Assembly (NCBI RefSeq): GCF_016495865.1
Contig: NZ_CP054706.1
Location: 1,054,001-1,118,000, forward strand
Direction of reading: 5' to 3'
Length of the DNA: 64,000 nt
From: Salicibibacter cibi
GTDB taxonomy: Bacteria; Bacillota; Bacilli; Bacillales; Marinococcaceae
Positions 46,994 to 54,251 of the stretch are shown piece by piece. The notes below the pieces were generated by a model. The model was not told the DNA's origin and did no database searches. It saw nothing but the letters and a program-made list of their open reading frames with translations. The stretch's first letter is position 1, and each line of letters opens with the position of its first letter. The position numbers were made by a program, and so were the translations under genes.

Positions 46994-47389
46994 TTAGTTG
47001 TTTTTCGATGTTTCGTCATCGTCAGGGGAAGGTCTCCATTTTTGCTTTAAACGGCGGTATTTTTCTAATTCTTCTTCCAAATATGCTCTTTCGTCAACAC
47101 TTATGTTGCGGTCTTCATAAAAAGCTTCTAATGATTGTCCGGGGGCACTTTGGTTATAAGGGTATCTCGTCTTTTTTGTACGCCCGAGCAAATAATCGGC
47201 AGACACGTCAAGCAAATCGGCAAGTGCATTAACGGTATCGAGTGACGGTTGTTTCGTACCCCTTTCATAAGCCGTATAGGTTGTTCGTGCTACTCCGATC
47301 TGCTCAGCGACGTATTGTTGTGTCCAATTTTCCTCTTTTTCTTTTTTTGACTCGCGCGTATATTTAAGACGCTCGCAAAAATCGTCCAT
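46994..47389 (-). CDS. Xre-family (HTH_3) transcriptional regulator
   Basis: A 131-residue regulator with an N-terminal helix-turn-helix (residues 8-70): WTQQYVAEQIGVARTTYTAYERGTKQPSLDTVNALADLLDVSADYLLG. The C-terminal 60 residues are charged and helical, probably a short dimerisation segment with a KYRRLKQKW basic patch. Similar proteins repress mobile-element or biofilm genes (ImmR, SlrR), but no such target is adjacent. Target unknown. Confidence 0.85.
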   Translation of the reverse strand: MDDFCERLKYTRESKKEKEENWTQQYVAEQIGVARTTYTAYERGTKQPSLDTVNALADLLDVSADYLLGRTKKTRYPYNQSAPGQSLEAFYEDRNISVDERAYLEEELEKYRRLKQKWRPSPDDDETSKNN

Positions 47390-47734
47390 GCATCATTCCC
47401 CATTTATCCCGTGGTAAGCGCCCGCTTTTCCGGAAGTCAGACATCGGAAGCCGGGAATCGGAAGCCCCTGAAAAAGCCTTTTCCGACCTCTGGTCTTTAA
47501 AATCAGACTTCTGAAGTAGCGGACGACTAACACTCCGATTTGTTCAACGTGGTGATCACATGCCATCTATTATAACGGGCAGCATTTACTCAGAAGAAAA
47601 AAAGTTCCTAAAAGGATCAAATAAAAATTATTGATCCTTGAAGGAACATTTATATTGTGGGAAAATTATTGTACGATGGGAAAGAACGTTTTGGAGAACT
47701 GTTGCGAACGAATAGAAGGAAGTGATCGATAAAC
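47390..47734. other. Intergenic region with dispersed repeat D
   Basis: No gene. 47420-47476 (GCCCGCTTTTCCGGAAGTC, then AGACATCGGAAGCCGG) matches 53142-53197. The rest is A/T-rich and leads into the ribosome binding site of the next gene. Confidence 0.6.
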
Positions 47735-48460
47735 ATGCATTGGGAAGAAATAGAACAAAAGAGAAAACAAGCGAACGAAGATTTTTTATCTGGGAAAATC
47801 CCTTTAATTCCATCTGCGCACGATCCGTTAAGCGCACAGGCGGTGGAAGATAAAGAATTTCCAATGGCATATCTCTCAGCCGACGATGTATCAAAATTAT
47901 ATGGATACGCCTCTTCTTATATATTAAACGCGACGGAGATGATTGCCAGTGTGCGGAGCATTACGCAAGTAAGCGCTTTGGCATTGCTCGTGCAATTGCC
48001 TCTAGACGCTCGCTCCTGCCAGCAGATTATTAGGCAAGTGTATGAATTGCGTCAGTTAGGTATCCGGATGATTCAAATCGATGATGAAAAAAACCCTTCA
48101 TCTCAAGAATTGACCCAAATCATCGTTCAGGTGAACCATTATTTTCCGGAAGTGAAAATTGTTATGGCTATTCGTGCAAATGCGTCGATCACCGGCATCG
48201 AAGCAGCGGTAACCAAAGCAAACAAATTACTGCACGCGGGCGCAGATTTTATCTTGTTTCAGGGGTTGTACACAGAGGGAGAATATTTATACACTTCTCA
48301 ATATACGAATGGACCATTGCTTGCCCTGTTGAACAAAAACAATAATCAAGATCTATCTTACTCAGCACTGCAAAACATGGGCTATTACGCTACAGTTTTA
48401 CAGGAAGGACATATCCATCGAGTGAAGAAAATCTATGCCGAGGCCTATAAAGATACCTGA
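47735..48460 (+). CDS. Isocitrate lyase/PEP mutase-fold protein lacking the catalytic motifs
   Basis: A 241-residue protein similar in layout to methylisocitrate lyases: IPLIPSAHDPLSAQAVEDKEFPMAYLSADDV matches the PGAHD...YLSG start, IRMIQIDDE matches the IQIEDQ strand, VMAIRANASITGIEAAVTKANKLLHAGADFILF matches the ARTDA...AGAD block. But the DxDTG(Y/F)G metal loop is replaced by LLVQLPLDARS and the KKCGH loop is absent, so lyase activity is unlikely. The nitrilase gene follows after 39 bases, suggesting one operon. Function unknown; it may be a binding protein or a different C-C/C-P enzyme. Confidence 0.7.
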   Translation: MHWEEIEQKRKQANEDFLSGKIPLIPSAHDPLSAQAVEDKEFPMAYLSADDVSKLYGYASSYILNATEMIASVRSITQVSALALLVQLPLDARSCQQIIRQVYELRQLGIRMIQIDDEKNPSSQELTQIIVQVNHYFPEVKIVMAIRANASITGIEAAVTKANKLLHAGADFILFQGLYTEGEYLYTSQYTNGPLLALLNKNNNQDLSYSALQNMGYYATVLQEGHIHRVKKIYAEAYKDT

Positions 48461-48499
48461 AAAATAAATCCGGAGGTAACTTGAAGAAGGAGGGGGACC

Positions 48500-49276
48500 A
48501 TGCGGAGCTTAACCGTTGCCGCTGTTCAGATGGATTGCATTCCCGGAGATAAAACGCATAATCTCACAATTGCTGAAGGGCTCATTCAAGATGCGGTTGA
48601 TGCCGGCGCGGAACTGATCGTTCTACCGGAATTATTCACGACCGGCTATCATGTGGAAAAGAAAGATTTAGCTTTGGCGGAGACTGTTCCCGGGGAAGCG
48701 ACAAAGCGGTTAGCGGATATTTCCGCTCGGCACAACGTCGCTCTTATCGGCGGAATGATTGAATCCGGAGATCTAAGTGGTTTGATATACAATACAGCCA
48801 TCGTGATCGAGAATGGTAAAATCAAGAGCAACTACCAAAAACGTTATCTTTGGCAAGAGGAACAGCTGCGTTTTGGGAAAGGAAAAGGAACCGAAGGCCT
48901 GCTTTCCGTAAAAAATTCGTATTGCGGAATACAAATTTGCTACGAAGTAGGTTTCCCCGAATTGACAAGAGCTTGGGTAAATAAAGGCGCAGAATTATTA
49001 TTGGTGCCTTCCGCGTTTAGCGAACAACGAGCGCACGTGTGGGATATAACGACAAGATCAAGAGCGTTGGAGAATGGCATGTTCGTGGTTGCGGCAAATC
49101 GGACTGGCACAGATGCCCATACATTTGCAGGGCGGTCACGGATCGTATCCCCGCAAGGCAAATTGATAAAAGAAGCCAGCTCTGACCAAGATGAAGCGAT
49201 TGTCACAACCATCGATTTCAATGAAGTAGCCGAACAAAGGCATGCTTTGCCGTATTTAAGAGATTTAAACCAGTAA
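48500..49276 (+). CDS. Carbon-nitrogen hydrolase (nitrilase superfamily)
   Basis: A 258-residue enzyme with the full Glu-Lys-Cys triad: E44 in LPELFTTGY, K114 in YQKRYLWQEEQLRF and C147 in GIQICYEVGFPEL. Length and motifs fit aliphatic amidases such as omega-amidase or N-carbamoyl hydrolases rather than true nitrilases. Start ATG 48500 follows AAGGAGGGGGACC. It is downstream of the ICL-fold gene and shares a terminator with the convergent lytic transglycosylase gene. Confidence 0.88.
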   Translation: MRSLTVAAVQMDCIPGDKTHNLTIAEGLIQDAVDAGAELIVLPELFTTGYHVEKKDLALAETVPGEATKRLADISARHNVALIGGMIESGDLSGLIYNTAIVIENGKIKSNYQKRYLWQEEQLRFGKGKGTEGLLSVKNSYCGIQICYEVGFPELTRAWVNKGAELLLVPSAFSEQRAHVWDITTRSRALENGMFVVAANRTGTDAHTFAGRSRIVSPQGKLIKEASSDQDEAIVTTIDFNEVAEQRHALPYLRDLNQ

Positions 49277-49305
49277 AAAGCAGGATTCCGTTGATCCTGC
49301 TTTTT
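49275..49305. terminator. Bidirectional terminator between convergent genes
   Basis: AAAAAGCAGGAT / ATCCTGCTTTTT perfect 12-bp stem with A- and T-runs at the two ends; it overlaps both stop codons. Confidence 0.85.
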
Positions 49306-49969
49306 ACTCATTTCCATCCACGATCTCGTAGCCATCGCTTGTATAGATGTCGTAATAGGTCATGACTTCTTCTACGTATATTTCCGAGCGGTTATACATA
49401 TATAAGGCATTTTCCAGGTCGCTCCCATCATCGACGCCATTGGCAGCTAAAAAATTAGCGGTGGAAAAGATGGCATCTCTTTCATCCCATGGATCGGCGG
49501 TACCGTTCCCTGTTGCATCTACTCCATATCCACCATTCATCTCAATCGTGTCAGGATTTGTGAGCTCTGCACTGGGTATCTCTCCAGCTCCTACATCATC
49601 ACAAGAGTGATGGCCCCACCCGTGCCAAGTACAAGGCATGAATTGCATATGTCCTTCTGCTCCGACGGGGGAAACCATTGGATCCATTGTTGAAAATTTT
49701 GTTTCGATACGATGAATAGCCGGCAACACCTGCCAAGGAATTTCGTACTCTTCGGCGGCAGCCTGATAAATAGGAAGATATTGTTCAGGTATTTCATCAT
49801 TGCTGTAACCGGAAATTCCTCCGTCTAAAAACCGATCGATTTGTTGTTCGTTGAATGTCTGGGCAATCATAAAAATACCGACCGCGAGAAAAAAGAGGGC
49901 ACAAATCGATCCGATGCTGACAAAATATTTGCGGGATATGCTTCTTTTTTTCTTTTTCGTTGTTCCCAT
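49304..49969 (-). CDS. Membrane-anchored lytic transglycosylase (SLT-type)
   Basis: A 221-residue protein with a Lys/Arg-rich N-terminus, one membrane helix (about 15-35) and an extracellular lysozyme-like domain. The catalytic Glu is in HRIETKFSTMDPMVSPVGAEGHMQFMPCTW, followed by an acidic, Ca-binding-like DATGNGTADPWDERDAIFSTANFLAANG. The domain resembles the transglycosylase half of CwlT-type enzymes of mobile elements, but no NlpC/P60 half or conjugation gene is present. It would cleave peptidoglycan outside the cell. Confidence 0.8.
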   Translation of the reverse strand: MGTTKKKKRSISRKYFVSIGSICALFFLAVGIFMIAQTFNEQQIDRFLDGGISGYSNDEIPEQYLPIYQAAAEEYEIPWQVLPAIHRIETKFSTMDPMVSPVGAEGHMQFMPCTWHGWGHHSCDDVGAGEIPSAELTNPDTIEMNGGYGVDATGNGTADPWDERDAIFSTANFLAANGVDDGSDLENALYMYNRSEIYVEEVMTYYDIYTSDGYEIVDGNE

Positions 49970-50285
49970 CCGGTATGCTCCCCCGTTTAAAAATATATAG
50001 CCCGTACACTTCTGTTTTGTTTAGTCATACCAGACTTCAAAAGATGCTATTATTTTCGTCGAAGCCGTTTTTATCTATTTATGTCAGTTTAACATGAGCA
50101 CTGATTTTGCAGCTAGGCATCATCAATGTGTCATGAATTGGTCACCTGCTGATCTACCGTGAAATAGTCTAGCCTTATGAATTTTACCATATTGTTTGAT
50201 TGAATGGGGCAGTTTTCTCGGTATGAGAAAAAACTTATCGAGAATTGCTGTTGTCCAAGACCCGCCGAGCGGTTTGTCCATTTAA
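49970..50285. other. Intergenic stretch without a gene
   Basis: No gene, repeat or clear promoter recognised, apart from the control region of the transglycosylase gene at its left end and a short imperfect hairpin near 50215-50255 (TCGGTATGAGAAAAAAC...TATCGAGAA). Confidence 0.4.
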
Positions 50286-50318
50286 AGAGAAGCCACTCTG
50301 AAAAAGAGTGGCTTCTCT
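50286..50318. terminator. Terminator of the YvrJ-cluster (minus strand)
   Basis: AGAGAAGCCACTC / GAGTGGCTTCTCT perfect 13-bp stem with a seven-base loop. On the minus strand it directly follows the YvrJ stop codon. Confidence 0.8.
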
Positions 50319-50450
50319 TTATTCCTGTGTCGGTCGTTCACAAACAGCGTTGATTAATAGGTCGAGCTTTTTTTCCATTCGATGCAGCAAGTAGAAAGCA
50401 ACGACAGCTGCAAATCCATGGTTAAAAAGCAGTGACATCCATTCTTCCAT
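50319..50450 (-). CDS. YvrJ-family small membrane protein
   Basis: A 43-residue peptide, MEEWMSLLFNHGFAAVVAFY followed by LLHRMEKKLDLLINAV, matching the YvrJ pattern of one membrane helix plus an amphipathic tail. AAAGGAG precedes the ATG at 50450; the longer open frame to 50576 runs through the double-hairpin repeat and is not part of the gene. It is grouped with DUF2922 and DUF1659 genes, a constant trio in Bacillaceae of unknown function. Here a double-hairpin repeat has been inserted between YvrJ and the other two. Confidence 0.85.
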   Translation of the reverse strand: MEEWMSLLFNHGFAAVVAFYLLHRMEKKLDLLINAVCERPTQE

Positions 50451-50471
50451 GAATGTGAAACTCCTTTTTAA

Positions 50472-50563
50472 GTAGGCAAGAAAGTATAAATCAACTTTCT
50501 TACCTACATAAGTTGGGCGCAGGCTTTCACCATAAAAGCTTGGCGAAAAGCCAAGTTTTCTAA
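50472..50563. repeat. Double-hairpin repeat, full copy
   Basis: First hairpin GTAGGCAAGAAAGT / ACTTTCTTACCTAC (50472-50507), then ATAAGTTGGGCGCA, second hairpin GGCTTTCACCA / TGGCGAAAAGCC (50522-50552), ending AAGTTTTCTAA. It is nearly identical to 59547-59636. Confidence 0.9.
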
Positions 50564-50592
50564 ATCGACTGGACAATCAGCTACCGATCTCC

Positions 50593-50811
50593 TTAAGCCT
50601 CGTACATTTGCTCTACTGAACGCGAGACTAACCTTGCGTCGACTTTTTCAACCAGAAGACCGCCGGAGGTGAAAAATACACTGTGATCAAGGATTTGATC
50701 CATCACTTCCTCCAGTTGAGATGATTCAAGCTCCTCCGCAGGGTTGTTCACAGATATTGTCGCCATTCGTCCTTCTTCATTACGAAATCGCATTTGCAAT
50801 TCTACGGTCAT
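50593..50811 (-). CDS. DUF2922-family protein
   Basis: A 72-residue acidic protein, starting MTVELQMRFRNEEGRMATIS and containing SVNNPAEELESSQLEEVMD, the DUF2922 pattern. No catalytic motif, signal peptide or membrane helix. It lies between the DUF1659 gene (23 bases upstream) and the YvrJ gene, and is probably cotranscribed with the former. Function unknown. Confidence 0.85.
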   Translation of the reverse strand: MTVELQMRFRNEEGRMATISVNNPAEELESSQLEEVMDQILDHSVFFTSGGLLVEKVDARLVSRSVEQMYEA

Positions 50812-50834
50812 GCTCTACACTCCTTTCTCTTTCA

Positions 50835-51056
50835 TTAATTGTCTTCCACTGGTAACAGGCTGTAGTCGTTTCTGCGTGTGGCTCCGCTTAATTCAGCGGC
50901 GGACAATGAAGCGATGGCGGAGGCAATCATTTGAATATCCTCGTCGCTTGCGTCAACATTGATGTTGTTAAAGCGTCGGCTGTAAATGACAGGCTCTCCG
51001 AATTCATCCACCCCATCCTCAAAAACTAGTTGTAAACTCGTTGTTTCCGGATTCAT
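50835..51056 (-). CDS. DUF1659-family protein
   Basis: A 73-residue protein reading LQLVFEDGVDEFGEPVIYSR, then a helix with IQMIASAIASLSAAEL, the DUF1659 pattern. ATG at 51056 follows GGAGGTGAGCAC; the frame extends six codons further but past the ribosome binding site. First gene of the DUF1659-DUF2922-YvrJ set. Function unknown. Confidence 0.85.
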   Translation of the reverse strand: MNPETTSLQLVFEDGVDEFGEPVIYSRRFNNINVDASDEDIQMIASAIASLSAAELSGATRRNDYSLLPVEDN

Positions 51057-51236
51057 GTGCTCACCTCCCTTCACTTTCCATATCGAAGCGGCGATTAAAA
51101 AAAGGGGGATTTATGATTAATGATTTCCAACTTCGCGCATATAGGTGTAAAATGGTACTGAAATGAGGCGTTTGTAAAGCCCGGGAGAGCCTAACGGGCT
51201 GTTATAGTCGCCTAAATATCTAGGTGGAGGCTTGGA

Positions 51237-52448
51237 ATGAAAGCAACACAAATACCTGCGAATGAACGAATTCATACACTTGATATTATTCGGGGAATTG
51301 CGGTTTTTGGCATTTTGATTGCAAACATATACGCGTTTAAAACGCTGGCTTTTATCGATTTGCGTCCGTACATTGAGGGAGGGGCGATACCGGAGGGGAC
51401 ACTAAGTCCATTTGCTGACATCTTTAATACAATCTTTATTGAGGGTAAATTTTACCCGATGTTTTCATTGCTATTTGGACTTGGCTTTTACATTTTTTAT
51501 ACCCGTTTGATTGAGAAGGATTACAACGCTGATCGAATGTTTGTCCGTAGGCTCGTTTTTTTGTTGATCATCGGTTTGTTTCATCTGGTGTTTCTATGGT
51601 CAGGAGATATTTTACATACCTACGCCCTTGCCGGCTTTTTACTTTTGCTTTTTATCCATCGCCAGTCAAAAACAATCATGGTTTGGATTGTTGTATTGCT
51701 TGGGGCAACTTCTATTTTTATGTTGCTTTTGACGAGCTTGAGCGGTGTAGGTTTACAATTCAAAGTGGAGAGTGGAATGGGGTCCTTTGCTGCATTCGAA
51801 AGCAGCGTAGATTCGGGCGAGGCTGTGATGGCTAACGGAACGTACGGCGACATTTTGCAGTACCGATTTCTAAATGAAGTCATTCCCGTTCTTATGCAAG
51901 CGATAGTTAACGTAATCGCTGTGTTGCCCCTCTTCCTCATTGGACTTTATATGGGGAAAAAAAGAATGTTTCACGATCTTGAAAATAATCTTAAAAAATG
52001 GAAAAAACTTTGTGTGCACAGTTTTTGGAGCGGGACTTTATTAACGGCGCTCATGGCCGCCTTGCATTATGATTTGCCTCCGCTTCCTTCCTATTTTACA
52101 TTCGGAATGTCCGAAGGAGTGAATTATGCCGCCGGTCCGCTGCTCATGCTTTTCTACGTTTCGGCCCTCGTGCTTATATTACGCTCTAAGGGATGGAGAA
52201 AGCTGTTGATGCCGTTTGCGGCGGTAGGAAGAATGGCATTGACCAACTATTTATTGCAAAGCCTCATGGCAATCTTTATTTTTTATGGATTTGGGTTAGG
52301 GATGTTTGGGCAAATATCGAGCGGCATTGGAATGGCAATGGCTGTTATCATCTTTACGGCACAGCTTATTGTCAGCAACCTTTATTTGCAAACGTTCAAA
52401 CAAGGACCGATGGAAGCGCTGTGGCGAAAATGGACGTACAAGCACTAA
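51237..52448 (+). CDS. DUF418/YeiB-family membrane protein
   Basis: A 403-residue protein with about ten membrane helices. The N-terminal HTLDIIRGIAVFGILIANI is the hallmark of the YeiB/DUF418 group; GRMALTNYLLQSLMAIFIFYG in the C-terminal half is also typical. The family is related to membrane acyltransferases; its substrates are not known. Start ATG 51237 follows TAGGTGGAGG. Monocistronic. Confidence 0.85.
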   Translation: MKATQIPANERIHTLDIIRGIAVFGILIANIYAFKTLAFIDLRPYIEGGAIPEGTLSPFADIFNTIFIEGKFYPMFSLLFGLGFYIFYTRLIEKDYNADRMFVRRLVFLLIIGLFHLVFLWSGDILHTYALAGFLLLLFIHRQSKTIMVWIVVLLGATSIFMLLLTSLSGVGLQFKVESGMGSFAAFESSVDSGEAVMANGTYGDILQYRFLNEVIPVLMQAIVNVIAVLPLFLIGLYMGKKRMFHDLENNLKKWKKLCVHSFWSGTLLTALMAALHYDLPPLPSYFTFGMSEGVNYAAGPLLMLFYVSALVLILRSKGWRKLLMPFAAVGRMALTNYLLQSLMAIFIFYGFGLGMFGQISSGIGMAMAVIIFTAQLIVSNLYLQTFKQGPMEALWRKWTYKH

Positions 52449-52456
52449 GTGAGAAA

Positions 52457-52482
52457 GGAGCTTGGCCATTTGGCTAAGCTCC
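52457..52482 (+). terminator. Hairpin after the DUF418 gene
   Basis: GGAGCTTGGCC / GGCTAAGCTCC, an imperfect stem with loop ATTT, and only a weak T-run; probably a terminator. Confidence 0.5.
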
Positions 52483-52538
52483 GGTATTTGCACTATCAGA
52501 AAATATAGATTTATGGATGATAGTATAAGAAAAACTAA

Positions 52539-52580
52539 GGCTTCCGCCATTAAGACGTGGCGAGAAGCCACGTTTTTCTA
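52539..52580. repeat. Double-hairpin repeat family, diverged second hairpin
   Basis: GGCTTCCGCCA-TTAAGACG-TGGCGAGAAGCC followed by ACGTTTTTCTAACG. The same ending (ACGTT...CTAACG) is seen at 20942. Confidence 0.7.
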
Positions 52581-52583
52581 ACG

Positions 52584-52835
52584 TTAACTTGTTTTTTTTC
52601 GTTTGCGGATCGGATCAAAGCTCAAGTGAAATTCAGGTGAACTATGATGGCCATGGAATTTGCGCCGTGCTGCCTTTAATTCTGCCTCGAGCGCGGCAAA
52701 TATTTTGTCCAAATGCTCATCTGTATACTCATAATTGTTCTTATTGGATAAATTCCCGATGAGTCGGATTTTTTTTACGGTTTCCTCCGTACGCCGTTTT
52801 GCAATTCTTTCAAATTTGGTTAGCTTGTCTTCCAT
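52584..52835 (-). CDS. Small charged protein of unknown function
   Basis: An 83-residue, lysine- and arginine-rich protein, helical by composition (DKLTKFERIAKRRTEETVKKI), with a basic Lys/Arg tail and a central NKNNYEYTDEHLDKIFAALEAELKAARRKF. AAAGGAGC lies before ATG 52835; the TTG at 52853 is in that ribosome binding site. No known domain is recognised. It may bind nucleic acid, but only the charge suggests this. Confidence 0.65.
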   Translation of the reverse strand: MEDKLTKFERIAKRRTEETVKKIRLIGNLSNKNNYEYTDEHLDKIFAALEAELKAARRKFHGHHSSPEFHLSFDPIRKRKKTS

Positions 52836-53319
52836 GAAAATAGCTCCTTTCAACTCTTTTTATTCATTCTATAAAACACATCCGTAGAAAAAAATTAAAA
52901 TTTGTAATAAATAATAGGAAATTTTAGTGCTTTTTTGTCGAATAGTGAGTGGAGGGCAGATCCTAAAACGCAAAGATACTGATAATTGCCTGATTTTTTA
53001 TAGCGAATATTGCGGCGGATTTTTGGATAGATTAAAAAAATTATAATCGTTTGCTGTAACTGGGGAACTTGATAAAACCCTTGTTTGTTTTGCAACGCCG
53101 AGACACTAGCACATCCTGCATCGCGAATCGGGGTGTTAGTTGCCCGCTTTTTCGGGAGTCAGACATCGGAAGCCGGAAATCAGAAGACCCTGAAAAAAGC
53201 TGACGCTGACCACCGGGATAAAAAAAGACGGCGACGGATGCGCTGCCGTCTTTTTGGATTGATAAGTGCAACGAAGGCTTTCGCCATAAAAGCTTGGCGA
53301 AAAGGCAAGTTTTCTAACG
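52836..53319. other. Intergenic region with repeats
   Basis: No gene. It contains repeat D (53142-53197, partner at 47420), a terminator-like hairpin AAAAAGACGGC / GCCGTCTTTTT (53222-53255) with no gene in front of it, and a second-hairpin copy of the double-hairpin family (53276-53306) just after the ArsA-type ATPase gene. Confidence 0.6.
53276..53315. repeat. Double-hairpin repeat family, second hairpin only
   Basis: GGCTTTCGCCA-TAAAAGCT-TGGCGAAAAGGC followed by AAGTTTTCTAACG. It lies immediately beyond the ATPase stop codon on the minus strand. Confidence 0.85.
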
Positions 53320-54240
53320 TTATAGATAATCGGAAATGTCCCGAAGGTTTGCTTGGGTAGAGATATCTTCAGATAGTAACGGAAGAAATATTTTCCTTTG
53401 TTTTTTAAATTGCTCATGAATCATTTGAATATATTGCTGCTCTTGTTGTTTTCGTTTTTGAAAAAAAACGGAGGCATCGGCCTCGTCGGGCAGGCATTTA
53501 TTGACGATTAACGTATTCACGTTCATTTTCGCTTGAGCAAGCTGTCCGACCGCCCGCAACGTCTCTTCAATCGGGAGCCGTTCAGGCGTTAGGACGTACA
53601 CGAAACCCGTGGTCTTTTTGTCTAACAGCCATTTTCTTGCTTCCACAAATTTTTGCTTCCGCTGCATCAACGTTTGATAAATAGGGTCTTCCACAGGATC
53701 GCCATCATTCAATAGTTGGCTGTAATTTTCATTCACCGTACGTCTTCGTTTTAACATGCCATCGATCCAGGCTTCCATCATCTCCGGCAAAGAAAGCAGC
53801 CGCAGTGTATGCCCGGTGGGCGCTGTGTCAAAAACAATTAGGTCAAATTGGCCGGTTTGTTCGAGGATGATGTTCACAAGTGCGTCGAAAAGTGCGGACT
53901 CATCAGCCCCCGGTGTATTGGCGGCCATATCGATTTGCCTGTGCACTTCACTTACGCGATGGGCATGGACGAGCCCCTGTAAATTTTCCTTGACTCCTTC
54001 GATGTATCGTTTCGATTCTTCCTCTGCGTCAATTTCCAATCCATATAAATTGGTTTGCAACCGCGAAATGGTGTTTCCAATGCTTACGGCAAACAAATCT
54101 TCAAGGTTATGGGCGGGATCGGTGGAAACGAGCAGTACTTTTTTGCCGTTTTGGGCGGCGGAAAGGGCAAAGGCAGCGGAGCAGGTTGATTTGCCCACCC
54201 CGCCTTTTCCGCCGAAAAAGACAACCGAATGGTTTTGCAT
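53320..54240 (-). CDS. ArsA/Get3-family (TRC40) ATPase
   Basis: A 306-residue single-domain ATPase. The deviant Walker A is GGKGGVGKST (residues 10-19), switch I STDPAHNLEDLF, and the A-box DTAPTGHTLRLLSLPE. Eukaryotic Get3 inserts tail-anchored proteins; bacterial ArsA powers arsenite export. No arsB, arsD or arsR is nearby and the three metal-binding cysteines of ArsA are not seen, so arsenic export is unlikely. It starts 11 bases after the cstA stop and is surely cotranscribed with that gene, suggesting a role with CstA. The C-terminal half is Gln/Lys-rich. Confidence 0.85.
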   Translation of the reverse strand: MQNHSVVFFGGKGGVGKSTCSAAFALSAAQNGKKVLLVSTDPAHNLEDLFAVSIGNTISRLQTNLYGLEIDAEEESKRYIEGVKENLQGLVHAHRVSEVHRQIDMAANTPGADESALFDALVNIILEQTGQFDLIVFDTAPTGHTLRLLSLPEMMEAWIDGMLKRRRTVNENYSQLLNDGDPVEDPIYQTLMQRKQKFVEARKWLLDKKTTGFVYVLTPERLPIEETLRAVGQLAQAKMNVNTLIVNKCLPDEADASVFFQKRKQQEQQYIQMIHEQFKKQRKIFLPLLSEDISTQANLRDISDYL

Positions 54241-54251
54241 ATACGGCCTCC

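Noticed and set aside
53320..54240. Arsenite-efflux ATPase ArsA
   Set aside because: Single ATPase domain, no paired metal-site cysteines, no arsB, arsD or arsR nearby, and tight coupling to cstA instead.
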